DNA from: Novosphingobium sp. MW5
GTDB lineage: Bacteria > Pseudomonadota > Alphaproteobacteria > Sphingomonadales > Sphingomonadaceae
DNA length: 64,000 bases
NCBI GenBank assembly: GCA_025938935.1
Contig: JAPCWB010000001.1
Location: forward strand, 1 to 64,000
Direction of reading: 5' to 3'
This document shows, piece after piece, positions 6,966 through 15,675 of this stretch. The translations under genes were made by a program, and so were the position numbers. The first letter of the stretch is position 1, and the number at the start of each line of letters is the position of its first letter. The notes beneath the pieces are model-generated. The model was not told where the DNA came from, made no database searches, and worked only from the letters and a program-made list of their open reading frames with translations.

Positions 6966-8603
6966 ATGAGCGATCTCGCCCCCGCAGTCACGGCCCCCGC
7001 GCCGTCGCTCATCGCCCCGCTCACCGATCCGGCAGGTGGACCGGCGCTTACCCGGCTCAAGAGCTTCACCGCGCAGGGCCCGGTGCGCAAGATGCTGCCG
7101 TGGTTCGGCGGCATTGCCGGCATCGGCCTCGCGGCGCTGGCCTGGGCCACGCTTTCGCCCGCGCCCCAGCGGGTGCTTTATAGTGAGCTCAATGACGGCG
7201 AGCGGGCAAAGGTCGTCGCCGCGCTCGACAAGGCGCAGATCAAGTATGCCATCGACAACCAGACCGGCACGCTGACTGTCGGCGAGGACGACCTCTATAA
7301 GGCGCGCATGCTGGTGGCCGAGGACGGCGCGCTCGCCGCGCCGGCCGCCGCCGCGGTCGACAACCTGCCGATGGGCGCCAGCCGCACGATGGAAGGCGAG
7401 CACCTGCGCTCTGCCCGCGAACGCGAGCTGACGCTCTCGATCATGGAAATCGAAGGGGTGGAAGCCGTCCGCGTCCACCTCGCCCAGGCGGAAAAGTCCG
7501 TCTTCGTGCGCGACAATGTCGCCCCATCCGCTTCGGTCATGGTGCGCCTCGCGCGGGGTCGTACGCTAAGCGACAGCCAGGTGGCGGCCATCGTCAACCT
7601 CGTTGCCGGATCAGTCCCCGGCATGTCGGCGGATTCGGTCCGCCTTGTCGACCAGCACGGACGTCTGCTCACCTCCAAGGAGCAGGGCGGCAATGAGCGG
7701 CTGGAAATGCAGGGCCGGCTGGAAGACAAGCTGCGCGCCCAGCTCGATGCCCTGCTCACCCCGATGCTGGGCGAGGGCAATTTCTCCAACGAGGTCCAGG
7801 TCGAACTCGACATGGATCAGGTCACCACAGCGCGCGAGTCCTATGACAAGCAGGGCGTGCTGCGCAGCGAGACGCAGGCCGCATCGCAGAGCGCGGCGAG
7901 CCAGCCCGCCGTGGGCGTTCCCGGCGTCACCTCCAACACCCCGCCGCCCGCCGCCACCGCCACGCCCGCTCCACCCACCGGCACCCCATCACCTGCCGCC
8001 GCGCCGCAGACCAATGGCGAAAGCTCGGCCACGCGGACCTACGAACTGGGCCGCGAAGTGGCCGTGGCCAATGGCGCGCCCGGCAAGATCAAGCGATTGT
8101 CGGTGGCTGTTGCGCTCTCGGGCGCGGCCATGGCCAAGGCCAAGCAGGCCGATATCGACCAGATCAAGACGCTGGTCAGTGCCGCCGTCGGGGCCGATGC
8201 CCAGCGCGGCGACCAAGTGGCCGTGATGGTCCGCAGCTTCGATGCGGCGCAGGTGGAGGTGCCACCGTTCTACGAACAGGGCTGGTTCCTGACGCTGGTG
8301 CGCTATGGCGCGGCGCTCATAGGGGTGGTCCTCGTCCTCCTGCTCGGCGTGCGCCCGCTGGTCCGCGCGCTGAAGCGCGATCCCGCCCCGGCCCTGCCGC
8401 CGCCGGCAGAACAGTCGATCGAGCAGCAGGCCGAAGCCGCGACTCAGAAACTGAAAGACCCGGTCACCGGCGCAATCGATGCGGCGCTGCTCGGCCGGCA
8501 GGTGTCGATGGCGCAGTCGATCGTCGCCGAACGCCCCGATGAAGCAGTCGAGGCCTTGCGCGACATGCTGCGGCCCGCTGCGAGCGAGGAGGCTGCGGCA
8601 TGA
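6966..8603 (+). CDS. fliF: Flagellar MS-ring protein FliF
   Basis: Forms the MS ring in the inner membrane, around which the export gate and C ring assemble. The 545 residues have two membrane segments (about 44-63 and 442-465) bracketing the ring-building periplasmic region (VEAVRVHLAQAEKSVFVRD). There is a Pro/Ala/Thr-rich insertion near residues 315-345 and a short cytoplasmic C-terminal tail (DMLRPAASEEAAA) that should bind FliG. The stop overlaps the fliG start as ATGA, so the two are translationally coupled. Confidence 0.97.
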   Translation: MSDLAPAVTAPAPSLIAPLTDPAGGPALTRLKSFTAQGPVRKMLPWFGGIAGIGLAALAWATLSPAPQRVLYSELNDGERAKVVAALDKAQIKYAIDNQTGTLTVGEDDLYKARMLVAEDGALAAPAAAAVDNLPMGASRTMEGEHLRSARERELTLSIMEIEGVEAVRVHLAQAEKSVFVRDNVAPSASVMVRLARGRTLSDSQVAAIVNLVAGSVPGMSADSVRLVDQHGRLLTSKEQGGNERLEMQGRLEDKLRAQLDALLTPMLGEGNFSNEVQVELDMDQVTTARESYDKQGVLRSETQAASQSAASQPAVGVPGVTSNTPPPAATATPAPPTGTPSPAAAPQTNGESSATRTYELGREVAVANGAPGKIKRLSVAVALSGAAMAKAKQADIDQIKTLVSAAVGADAQRGDQVAVMVRSFDAAQVEVPPFYEQGWFLTLVRYGAALIGVVLVLLLGVRPLVRALKRDPAPALPPPAEQSIEQQAEAATQKLKDPVTGAIDAALLGRQVSMAQSIVAERPDEAVEALRDMLRPAASEEAAA

Positions 8604-9628
8604 GCGATGCGGCCACCCTCGACGCCCATGCCCTCGGCGATGCCGACCGCGCCGCGGTGATGATGATGGTGCTGGACGATGACCAGGCCGCCAGCCTGCT
8701 CTCGCGCCTCGAACCCGCCGAACTGCGCCTGCTGGGCGAAAAAATGTGCGCGCTGGGCGAAATCGGACCCGAAGTGATCGCCCATGCCATCACCAGCTTC
8801 GTCGCCCGCACCGAGAAGCTCGGCCTGACCGCGCATGACCGGCTTGGGCAGGTCAAGAACCTGATGACCCGCGCCGTGGGCGATGTGAAGGCCGACAATA
8901 TCATGGCCCGCATCGCGCCCGACATGCGCCCGCCGAGCCCGCTCGAGCTGGCCAAGTGGCTCACGCCCGACAGCCTCCTGCCATTGGTGCGCGAGGAGCA
9001 TCCGCAAGCCATTGCCGTGCTGCTCGTCCAGCTCGATCCCGAAGTCGCGGCAGAGGTCCTGTCCTCGCTCCCCGCCGCCGTCCAGCCCGAGGTCGTCCAC
9101 CGCATTGCCACGCTCGGCCCTGTCGCGCCCGATGCCCTGCAGATGCTCGAAGACCTGCTTTCCGCGCGGATCCGCGAACGCCATGGCTCCGCGCCGCTCA
9201 CCATGGGCGGCCCGCGCGAAGCGGCGGAACTGATCAACGCGTCCGGCAAGGCGGTCGAGAAACGCGTCATGCCGGAAATCGGCAAGCTCGACCGCGCGCT
9301 CGCCAAGGAGATCGAGAGCGAGATGTTCAAGTTCGAGCACCTCTTCGTGCTCGATCCGCAATCGATGGGCGCGCTGCTGCGCGATGTCGAAAGCGATACG
9401 CTGATCGACGCGCTGAAGGGTATCGACGAGGAACAACGCGGCGTCTTCTTCCGCGCCATGTCGAGCCGCGCCGCCGACGGCGTGAAGGACGAAATCGCCG
9501 GCCGGGGCCGCCTCAAGATGGCCGACGTGATCACCGCGCAGAAGGCGATCGTCGCCGTGGCGCGCCGCCTGGCCGCCGAGGGCACGATCGTATTCGGATC
9601 GAGCGGCGGCGACGACGAATATGTCTAG
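8600..9628 (+). CDS. fliG: Flagellar motor switch protein FliG
   Basis: C-ring component that takes torque from MotA. At 342 residues it has a normal domain order: an FliF-binding N-terminal domain, a middle domain with the EEHPQAIAVLLVQL signature (family EHPQ motif) near residue 133, and a C-terminal domain with the charged torque helix region (LLRDVESDTLIDALKGIDEE). The fliH ATG lies 8 bases inside its 3' end. Confidence 0.96.
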   Translation: MSDAATLDAHALGDADRAAVMMMVLDDDQAASLLSRLEPAELRLLGEKMCALGEIGPEVIAHAITSFVARTEKLGLTAHDRLGQVKNLMTRAVGDVKADNIMARIAPDMRPPSPLELAKWLTPDSLLPLVREEHPQAIAVLLVQLDPEVAAEVLSSLPAAVQPEVVHRIATLGPVAPDALQMLEDLLSARIRERHGSAPLTMGGPREAAELINASGKAVEKRVMPEIGKLDRALAKEIESEMFKFEHLFVLDPQSMGALLRDVESDTLIDALKGIDEEQRGVFFRAMSSRAADGVKDEIAGRGRLKMADVITAQKAIVAVARRLAAEGTIVFGSSGGDDEYV

Positions 9629-10214
9629 CCTCGCCGCGCTCTCCTCAGTAGCGCCGAGGACCGGCTTCCGCGAGGACGTGCGCTTTGGCGCCGCCGCGCA
9701 CGAGCCGCGCCCTGCGCCGCCGCCCGAACCGGTGGAAGCACCGCAGGATCCGGTCGAAGCGGCCTTCAACGAGGGCTTCAACGCCGGGGTCGATGCCACC
9801 CTGGCCGATGCTGCCGCGCGGATCGACGCGGATGTGGCGGCGCGCGAAAAGCTCGGCCTGTCGATGGCCCGTCTTGACGGCGACCTGGCCGAGGAGCTGC
9901 GCCAGCGCTTCATCGATACGGTCATGGCGCTGTGCGAGGCGACGCTGGTTCCCTTCGCGCTCGACATGGATGCGCTCGCCGCGCGGGTAACGCGCGCCGT
10001 CGCCATGCTCTCACGCGCCGATGACGAGCGGGTGATCCGGCTCAATCCCGAGGACCTGAAACTGGTCGCGGGCAAGCTTGACCAGCAATGGACGGTCAGC
10101 GCCGATCCTTCGCTGGCGCGCGGCGAACTGCGCGTGGAAACTGCCAATGGCGGGGTCGAGGACGGCCCGGCGCAGTGGCGGCGGGCGCTCGCCGAGGCGT
10201 TTGAATCGTGCTGA
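9621..10214 (+). CDS. fliH: Flagellar assembly protein FliH
   Basis: Regulatory partner of the FliI ATPase in flagellar type III export. The 197-residue protein has an acidic/proline-rich N-terminus (RPAPPPEPVEAPQDPVEAAF), an Ala-rich helical middle and a C-terminal FliH/HrpE-like domain (VIRLNPEDLKLVAGKL, then GELRVETANGGVEDG). It overlaps fliG by 8 bases and fliI by 7. Identity rests on its position and the C-terminal domain, since FliH proteins diverge quickly. Confidence 0.88.
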   Translation: MSSLAALSSVAPRTGFREDVRFGAAAHEPRPAPPPEPVEAPQDPVEAAFNEGFNAGVDATLADAAARIDADVAAREKLGLSMARLDGDLAEELRQRFIDTVMALCEATLVPFALDMDALAARVTRAVAMLSRADDERVIRLNPEDLKLVAGKLDQQWTVSADPSLARGELRVETANGGVEDGPAQWRRALAEAFESC

Positions 10215-11551
10215 CCGCACTCTCCCAGCTGCTCGACGGCATGGAAGCCGCGCAGCCCGATTTCACCCCGCACCGCTACGGCCTCGTCGCCGCCTGTGAT
10301 GGCGGGCTGATCGAGGTGACCGGCCTGTCCGTCCCCGTCGGCGCGCTGTGCCGGGTCAGCCACGGCCCCCGAAGCGAACTTCGCGGTGAGCCGCTGGCCG
10401 AGGTCATCGGCTTTCGCAACGGGCGCACGCTTGCCATGCTGCTGGGCGACACCGTCATGCTGCGCCCCGGCGCGCGGGTGCGGCCCGAGGGGCGGCCCGG
10501 GATGCTCCACGTTGGCGAGGCCTACCTCGGCCGCGCGGTCGATGGCGAGGGCCATCCGATCGACGGCCTCGGCCCGATCCATGTGCGCCACGAATGGCCA
10601 GCGGGCGGCGTGCGCGCCTCCGCGCTCGATCGTTCGCCGGTGCGCGAGACCTTCGATACCGGCGTGCGCGCATTGAATGCGCTCACCACCTTTGGCGTCG
10701 GCCAGCGCATCGGCGTGATGGCCGGATCGGGCGTCGGCAAGTCGGTCCTGCTCGACATGATCGCCACCGGGGCCGAGGCGGAGATCGTTATCGTCGGCCT
10801 GATCGGTGAACGCGCGCGTGAGGTTTCGGACTTCGTCGAGCACCACATGGCGGGCGAGAAGCGCGCGCGCACCGCCGTGATCGCCGTGCCCGCCGACCAC
10901 GCGCCTAACCTGCGCCTGCGCGGCGCGATGCTCGCCACCAGTCTTGCCGAACACTTCCGCGCGCAGGGGCGCAAGGTGCTGCTGATCCTCGACAGCCTGA
11001 CCCGCGTGGCCCACGCCGCGCGGGAAATTGCCCTGCTGCTCGGCGAACCCGGCGCGGCGCGCGGCTATCCGCCCTCGGCCCTCGCCACGATCACCAAGCT
11101 GGTCGAGCGCGCGGGCAATTCGGCGGCGAGCGGAGGCTCGATCACCGGGCTCTACACCGTGCTGGCCGACGGCGACAACCAGGACGACCCGGTGGTCGAC
11201 ACCGCACGATCCATCCTTGACGGCCATGTCGTGCTCAGCCGCGATCTGGCCCAGCGCGGGCAATATCCGGCGATCGACGTTGGCGCTTCGCTCAGCCGCG
11301 TCATGGCCGATATCGCCGCGCCGTCACACCAGCGCCACGCCCGCACCTTCCGCGCGCTGGCGGCAAGTTACGAGGCCAACCGCGACCTTGTCCTGATGGG
11401 CGCCTACCGTGCCGGGGCCGATGCCCTGCTCGACCGCGCCATCGCCATGCAGGACCGCCTGAGGGACTTCCTCTGCCAGGAACAGGGCGCTGTCGTGCCG
11501 CTCGACCAGTCGATAGCCACGCTGGAGGCCCTGCTTGGCGAAGGCGGCTGA
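10208..11551 (+). CDS. fliI: Flagellum-specific ATPase FliI
   Basis: Cytoplasmic hexameric ATPase that energises export of flagellar substrates, related to the F1 beta subunit. At 447 residues it shows Walker A AGSGVGKS near residue 175, Walker B VLLILDSLTR near 256, and the signature PPSALATITKLVERAG. The start is GTG 10208, inside the fliH 3' end. The fliJ start overlaps its last codons, so the H-I-J export subcomplex is made from one coupled stretch. Confidence 0.96.
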   Translation: MLTALSQLLDGMEAAQPDFTPHRYGLVAACDGGLIEVTGLSVPVGALCRVSHGPRSELRGEPLAEVIGFRNGRTLAMLLGDTVMLRPGARVRPEGRPGMLHVGEAYLGRAVDGEGHPIDGLGPIHVRHEWPAGGVRASALDRSPVRETFDTGVRALNALTTFGVGQRIGVMAGSGVGKSVLLDMIATGAEAEIVIVGLIGERAREVSDFVEHHMAGEKRARTAVIAVPADHAPNLRLRGAMLATSLAEHFRAQGRKVLLILDSLTRVAHAAREIALLLGEPGAARGYPPSALATITKLVERAGNSAASGGSITGLYTVLADGDNQDDPVVDTARSILDGHVVLSRDLAQRGQYPAIDVGASLSRVMADIAAPSHQRHARTFRALAASYEANRDLVLMGAYRAGADALLDRAIAMQDRLRDFLCQEQGAVVPLDQSIATLEALLGEGG

Positions 11552-11966
11552 ACAAGCGAAATTGCTGCGCCTGCGCCGGCTCGAAAAGGTCCGCGACATC
11601 GCCAAGCAAGCCGCCGCGCGCGAGGCGGCCGAGGCGGAGTCCACCCTTGCCCAGCTGGAGGCGCTTGCCGCGCGCACCGGCCAGCTGATCGGCGACTATG
11701 CCACCCGCATCGACGCGCCCGATGCGGCATCGCTGCGCCTGCTCACCTCGTTCCGCACCAGCCTTGCCGGCGTGGGCGAGGCAACCCGCACCGATGCCCT
11801 GCGCGCGAAGACCTTTGCCGATGCCAAGCTCGCCCACCTCGCCGCCGCCGAACGCAGCCGGCAGGCCGTGGAAGACCGCGCGCGCAGCACGGCAGAAGCC
11901 TTGGCCCAGGCCGCCACCCCCATGGCCCAGGGCGCCAGAAAGCAACTTGGCACGGCTCTTGAATAG
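11535..11966 (+). CDS. fliJ: Flagellar export protein FliJ
   Basis: Small coiled-coil stalk of the FliH-FliI-FliJ ATPase complex. The 143-residue protein is almost wholly helical and rich in Ala, Glu, Arg and Lys (LRLRRLEKVRDIAKQAAAREAAEAE), as expected. The start is TTG 11535 within fliI. No ATG is available near the beginning of the frame, so the TTG is accepted because of the coupled overlap. Identity comes from coiled-coil form and position between fliI and fliK. Confidence 0.85.
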   Translation: MAKAAEQAKLLRLRRLEKVRDIAKQAAAREAAEAESTLAQLEALAARTGQLIGDYATRIDAPDAASLRLLTSFRTSLAGVGEATRTDALRAKTFADAKLAHLAAAERSRQAVEDRARSTAEALAQAATPMAQGARKQLGTALE

Positions 11967-11997
11967 TTAACGCAGGAACCGAAGGGGGTAATTGCGA

Positions 11998-13560
11998 ATG
12001 TTCGATCCAGCCGCATCGCTGATGAAGTCGATGGGCCTTGCCATGCCGGCGGAAAGCGCGGGCAGCGTGATCCCGGCCGTTCCGGGCGAAGGCGTCGAAG
12101 CGGCAGGAAATGGCGGATTTGCGAACCTTCTGGCGATCAAGCTGGAAACTGCCGCGCCGAACCTGACGATCGACGCCGCCATGCAGCCTGCGCCCCAGCC
12201 AGCCGCCGAAACCTCCGCGCCCGCGCTTCTCGCGCCCGCTGCCACCGACCTCCCGGCAAAGGCGCTGCCGGCAACCGGCAAGATGTTGCCGCTTGACCTG
12301 CCGGTGGCCTTGCCGGTCGCGCCCACTGCCCCTGCGCCCCGGCTAGCCACCCCTGCAATTGCGCTGGCTTTGCCCACACCCGAACCGGTTACGGCTGCGA
12401 AGCCGGTGCCACTGGAGGCCGTGCAGGTACACGCGAAGGCAGCCACTCCCATCCAAGACCCGGCCGCTCCTGCTGAGGCAGTTCGCGCCGAGCCCGCCCT
12501 CGCGCCGCTGGCTGCCCGCGCGGCCGCACTCCCTGCGCAGCCTGCCGACGATGCAGCCATGGCTCCCGAAGCTGAAGCTGCCACCGAACCCCAGCCCGCC
12601 CACGCGCCGCTGCCCGTTCAGACCGTACCAGTGAAGACCCGCCCTGCCGTGCGCGCTGCCGAAGCGCGGCCCGCCGATCAGCCTGAGCACGCCGACGATC
12701 AGCCAGAGCTTTCGCAACCAGAGGAGCCGAAGGCCGAACAGCGGCAGCCTTTTCCGGTCCTTACCAACGCCAACCCGCTGGTCCCCGTCAGCCCTGCACC
12801 GGTCGAGACCACGCCCGGCGAGCTTCCCCGAAGCGCGCCGCGCGCCCGTGCTGCCGCGCCGCTGTCCGCGGTTGCGGCAACGACGCGCGAAGCTGGCCCC
12901 GAAGGCCCACGCGCCGATCTGGCCCAGCTGGCTCCGACTGTGCAGCAGCCCCAGCCGCAGGTCCCGCAAGCCACGATCCGCATTGCCGCCGCTCCGGCAG
13001 ATGCACGCCGCGAAGGCGAGCCCGTAACGGTCGCCGCCCGTGCCGGTGAGGCCGAGCCCGCAAGCGAAACCGCGCCCGCCACCGCCGCGCCCCGCACCGC
13101 GCAGCCATTTGCCATGCTCTCCCCCGCCATGCCCGCCCAGGCTCCGCTCACCCTTTCCGCCATGCCTGCAAGCGCCGTTCAGGCCCCGGCCGACTTCGCC
13201 CAGATCGTCGACCGGCTGGTCGCGGCGCGCGAGGCGGTGGCCCCGTCCGAAGTGCGCGTGACCATCGACCATGCGCAATTCGGCAAGGTCTCGGTTGGCT
13301 TCACTCCCGATAGCTCGGGGATGAGCGTGACGCTTGCCGCCGCCGACCCCGAATTCGCCCGCGCGGTGGAGGCAGCAGCCCCCTTCGCGCCGCCTTCCGT
13401 GACCACCGAAACGCAGCCGATCCCCGCCCCCGCTGCCGCGCGCGGTGCTGACCTGACCTCCGCCTTCACTGGCCAGCAGGGCCAGCAGGCGAGCCGCCAG
13501 GCGCCGCAGGACACACGCCCTTCCGGCCCCCAGAGCCAACCCTTCCGCCCGCACCTCTGA
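11998..13560 (+). CDS. fliK: Flagellar hook-length control protein FliK
   Basis: Secreted ruler that fixes hook length and switches export to filament substrates. The roughly 520 residues are mostly Ala/Pro-rich and low-complexity. The compact C-terminal domain is recognisable by SEVRVTIDHAQFGKVSVGF, the FliK signature region that touches FlhB. ATG 11998 has AAGGGGG 9 bases upstream and is preferred over TTG 11992. The tail is Gln/Arg-rich (GQQGQQASRQAPQDTRPSGP). Length and composition are normal for alphaproteobacterial FliK. Confidence 0.88.
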   Translation: MFDPAASLMKSMGLAMPAESAGSVIPAVPGEGVEAAGNGGFANLLAIKLETAAPNLTIDAAMQPAPQPAAETSAPALLAPAATDLPAKALPATGKMLPLDLPVALPVAPTAPAPRLATPAIALALPTPEPVTAAKPVPLEAVQVHAKAATPIQDPAAPAEAVRAEPALAPLAARAAALPAQPADDAAMAPEAEAATEPQPAHAPLPVQTVPVKTRPAVRAAEARPADQPEHADDQPELSQPEEPKAEQRQPFPVLTNANPLVPVSPAPVETTPGELPRSAPRARAAAPLSAVAATTREAGPEGPRADLAQLAPTVQQPQPQVPQATIRIAAAPADARREGEPVTVAARAGEAEPASETAPATAAPRTAQPFAMLSPAMPAQAPLTLSAMPASAVQAPADFAQIVDRLVAAREAVAPSEVRVTIDHAQFGKVSVGFTPDSSGMSVTLAAADPEFARAVEAAAPFAPPSVTTETQPIPAPAAARGADLTSAFTGQQGQQASRQAPQDTRPSGPQSQPFRPHL

Positions 13561-13629
13561 CAGCGATGAAAAGCCCGGCAAAGGCCGCGGCATTTTCGCC
13601 TGAACCGATCGACCCAAGGAACCTGACCG

Positions 13630-14220
13630 ATGAGCACTGAAGCCGAAGCCAAGCCCGCCAAGAAGAAGGGCGGCCTCGTCAAGAAACTGATCCTGCCGAT
13701 CGTCCTGCTCGGAGCGGGCGCGGGCGGTGTCTATGGCGCGATGCTGGCCGGAGTGATCGGCGGGCACGGCGAGGAAAAGAAGGAAGACAACAAGCCCAAG
13801 CTGATCAAGAAGGGCGAGGAGGATCCCTTTGCGCCCAAGAAGGAAGGCGAGAAGGAAGGCGAAGGCGGCGCGGCCGAGGTCGAAGGGGACGGCGGCAGCG
13901 AATACCGCACGAGCTACTACACCTTCTCCGAGGACTTCACCTCGAACCTCAGGAACTCAGAGGCATTGGTGCAGATGAGCGTCGCCTGCTCCACCCGCCG
14001 CGACGGCCGCGTACTGATGTGGCTGAAGAAGCACGAACTGGCGATCCGCAGCCGCATGCTGGAAGTGCTCGCCGATACGCCCGAGGAGGACGTCTATACG
14101 ATTGAGGGCAAGGACCGCCTGCAAAAGCGCCTGACCGCTGCGATCAACAAGGTTCTCACCGATACTGAAGGATTCGGCGGGGTCGATGCCGTCTACTTCC
14201 GCTCGATGCTGGTCCAGTGA
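13630..14220 (+). CDS. fliL: Flagellar basal-body-associated protein FliL
   Basis: Single-pass inner-membrane protein that surrounds the stator. The 196-residue protein has a short cytoplasmic Lys-rich start, a membrane segment near residues 18-40 (LILPIVLLGAGAGGVYGAML), a Lys/Glu-rich linker (KKGEEDPFAPKKEGEKEGEG), and the periplasmic FliL domain (YYTFSEDFTSNLRNSEALVQ through VYFRSMLVQ). The stop overlaps the fliM GTG as GTGA. Confidence 0.94.
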   Translation: MSTEAEAKPAKKKGGLVKKLILPIVLLGAGAGGVYGAMLAGVIGGHGEEKKEDNKPKLIKKGEEDPFAPKKEGEKEGEGGAAEVEGDGGSEYRTSYYTFSEDFTSNLRNSEALVQMSVACSTRRDGRVLMWLKKHELAIRSRMLEVLADTPEEDVYTIEGKDRLQKRLTAAINKVLTDTEGFGGVDAVYFRSMLVQ

Positions 14221-15113
14221 AACCAGAACGCGCCTTTGTTGCCGAGCGGGTAGCCGCCCAGCACTGCGCCGAGCTGCTGCGCGGCGTGGTCAAGCCTGAG
14301 GGCGACCTTATGCCCCGGCTCTCCGCCGTGGGCGAGGCCCTGGCCCGCACGCTCGGCGGCGCGCTCGCCCCGCTCTATGGCGGCGAGGCTCCGCGCGTGA
14401 AAGCCAATGCCGCCCACGCCGATGATGACCTGATGTTCGGGGCCGAGGTTGGCCCGCTCGCCGCCAATTCGCTGTTTGCCGTGGGGCACGGCGCCGTGCC
14501 CATGCTGGTTTCGGTCCAGGCGGCGGCCGTGCTCGGCCTCGTCGACCGAACCTTTGGCGGACGCGGCGACCTGCGCGGCGGCCTGCCTGAAAAGCTGCCG
14601 ATGTCGGCCGACCTGATGGTCCGCCGGATCGAAGCCGCGATCACCGCCTGCCCGGCCCCCGCGCTCGGCCTGCCAGTCGAGGCGCTCGAGGTGCTTCGCC
14701 GCGACGGTTCGCTCACCGAACTCGCCGCCTTCCCCGACGGCACACCGCTCGCCGCGATGAAGATCGAGGTCACGGAGGAAGGCCGCGAGGCATGGCCGAT
14801 CCACATCGCCTTGGCCGAGGCGCACTTGTCCGCGCTGTTCGACGAGAAAGCCGCCGCCCCGCCGCCGCCCGCACGCGGGCGTGCCGGTCCCGGCGACGAA
14901 CCCTTCGCCAGCCTGCCGCTCGATTGCACCGCCGTGCTGGTCGACATGCGCATGTCGATGGCGACGCTCGCCGCGCTCCAGCCGGGGCAGGTCCTGCCGG
15001 TCGCCGTGGCGCGGGCCGTGCCGCTGAAAGTCGCCGGCCGCACCGTCGCCACCGGCAGCGTGGGCGAAGCGGATGACCGCGTTGCCCTGCGCATCACCCA
15101 GATATTCTCCTGA
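14217..15113 (+). CDS. fliM: Flagellar motor switch protein FliM, lacking the CheY-binding N-terminus
   Basis: C-ring switch component. The C-terminal SpoA/FliN-like domain is clear (LDCTAVLVDMRMSMATLAAL, then AVPLKVAGRTVATGSVGEAD), and the position between fliL and fliN supports the call. At 298 residues it is shorter than the usual 320-350. It begins MKPERAFVAERVAAQHCAELL, without the N-terminal LSQxEIDALL peptide that binds CheY-P. The middle CheC-like domain is divergent. The GTG start is the only one coupled to fliL. Switching may therefore be CheY-independent or absent, which is an inference. Confidence 0.85.
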   Translation: MKPERAFVAERVAAQHCAELLRGVVKPEGDLMPRLSAVGEALARTLGGALAPLYGGEAPRVKANAAHADDDLMFGAEVGPLAANSLFAVGHGAVPMLVSVQAAAVLGLVDRTFGGRGDLRGGLPEKLPMSADLMVRRIEAAITACPAPALGLPVEALEVLRRDGSLTELAAFPDGTPLAAMKIEVTEEGREAWPIHIALAEAHLSALFDEKAAAPPPPARGRAGPGDEPFASLPLDCTAVLVDMRMSMATLAALQPGQVLPVAVARAVPLKVAGRTVATGSVGEADDRVALRITQIFS

Positions 15114-15132
15114 ACCAGAGGACTTGCACAAT

Positions 15133-15387
15133 ATGACAGCCCAGAACCGCAGTTTCGACCTTTTGAAAGACGTCGACGTGCGCCTTTCGGTCGAGCTGGG
15201 CCGCACCGAAATGAAGCTCAAGGACGTGCTTTCGCTTGGCGAGGAAAGCGTGGTCATGCTCGACCGGCTGACCGACGAGCTGCTCGACGTCATGGTCAAC
15301 GGCAAGCTGATCGCGCGCGGCGAGATCGTGGCGGAGAACAACCGATTCGGCCTGCGCATCGTCGAACTTCTTGGCTCGGAAGGCTGA
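15133..15387 (+). CDS. fliN: Flagellar motor switch protein FliN
   Basis: C-ring subunit of the SpoA family. The compact 84-residue form is almost entirely the SpoA domain (DVDVRLSVELGRTEMKLKDVLSLGEESVVML, then ELLDVMVNGKLIARGEI). ATG 15133 has an AGAGGA ribosome-binding site about 10 bases upstream. An in-frame start at 15073 lies inside fliM and is rejected. fliO starts 6 bases after its stop. Confidence 0.95.
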   Translation: MTAQNRSFDLLKDVDVRLSVELGRTEMKLKDVLSLGEESVVMLDRLTDELLDVMVNGKLIARGEIVAENNRFGLRIVELLGSEG

Positions 15388-15393
15388 CCTCTC

Positions 15394-15675
15394 ATGATCT
15401 GGTACGTGATCAAGCTGATCGTGCTGCTGCCGATCATCGGCGGTCTGATCTGGGGCAGCCTCAAGCTGATGCAGAAGATGCAGGCGAAGTACGGCGGCCA
15501 GCCGGGCAGCGCCAAATCGGTGCGCGTGATCGAAACGACCATGCTTTCGCCGACGCTCAAGCTGGCAGTGATCGAGTTCCACGGGCGCGAGATCCTCGTC
15601 TCGGCTTCGCGCGGCGGCCTCGTCCGGCTGGCAGAGGCTCCGGCGCGTGAGAAAACCGTGGAGACGGTACAGTGA
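15394..15675 (+). CDS. fliO: Flagellar biosynthetic protein FliO
   Basis: Small membrane protein that helps assemble the FliP export-gate ring. The 93-residue protein has one N-terminal membrane segment (VIKLIVLLPIIGGLIWGSL) followed by a short cytoplasmic FliO domain (VIETTMLSPTLKLAVIEFHGREILVSAS). It sits between fliN and fliP, with its stop overlapping the fliP start as TGATG. Confidence 0.88.
   Translation: MIWYVIKLIVLLPIIGGLIWGSLKLMQKMQAKYGGQPGSAKSVRVIETTMLSPTLKLAVIEFHGREILVSASRGGLVRLAEAPAREKTVETVQ

Noticed and set aside
8444-11263. 939-codon open frame on the minus strand across fliG, fliH and fliI
   Set aside because: It is a high-GC antisense frame; the plus-strand genes in the same DNA have clear family motifs and coupled starts.
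12343-13767. Gly/Arg-rich 474-codon minus-strand frame
   Set aside because: Antisense of the Ala/Pro-rich FliK; composition follows from reading GCC/CCC codons backwards.
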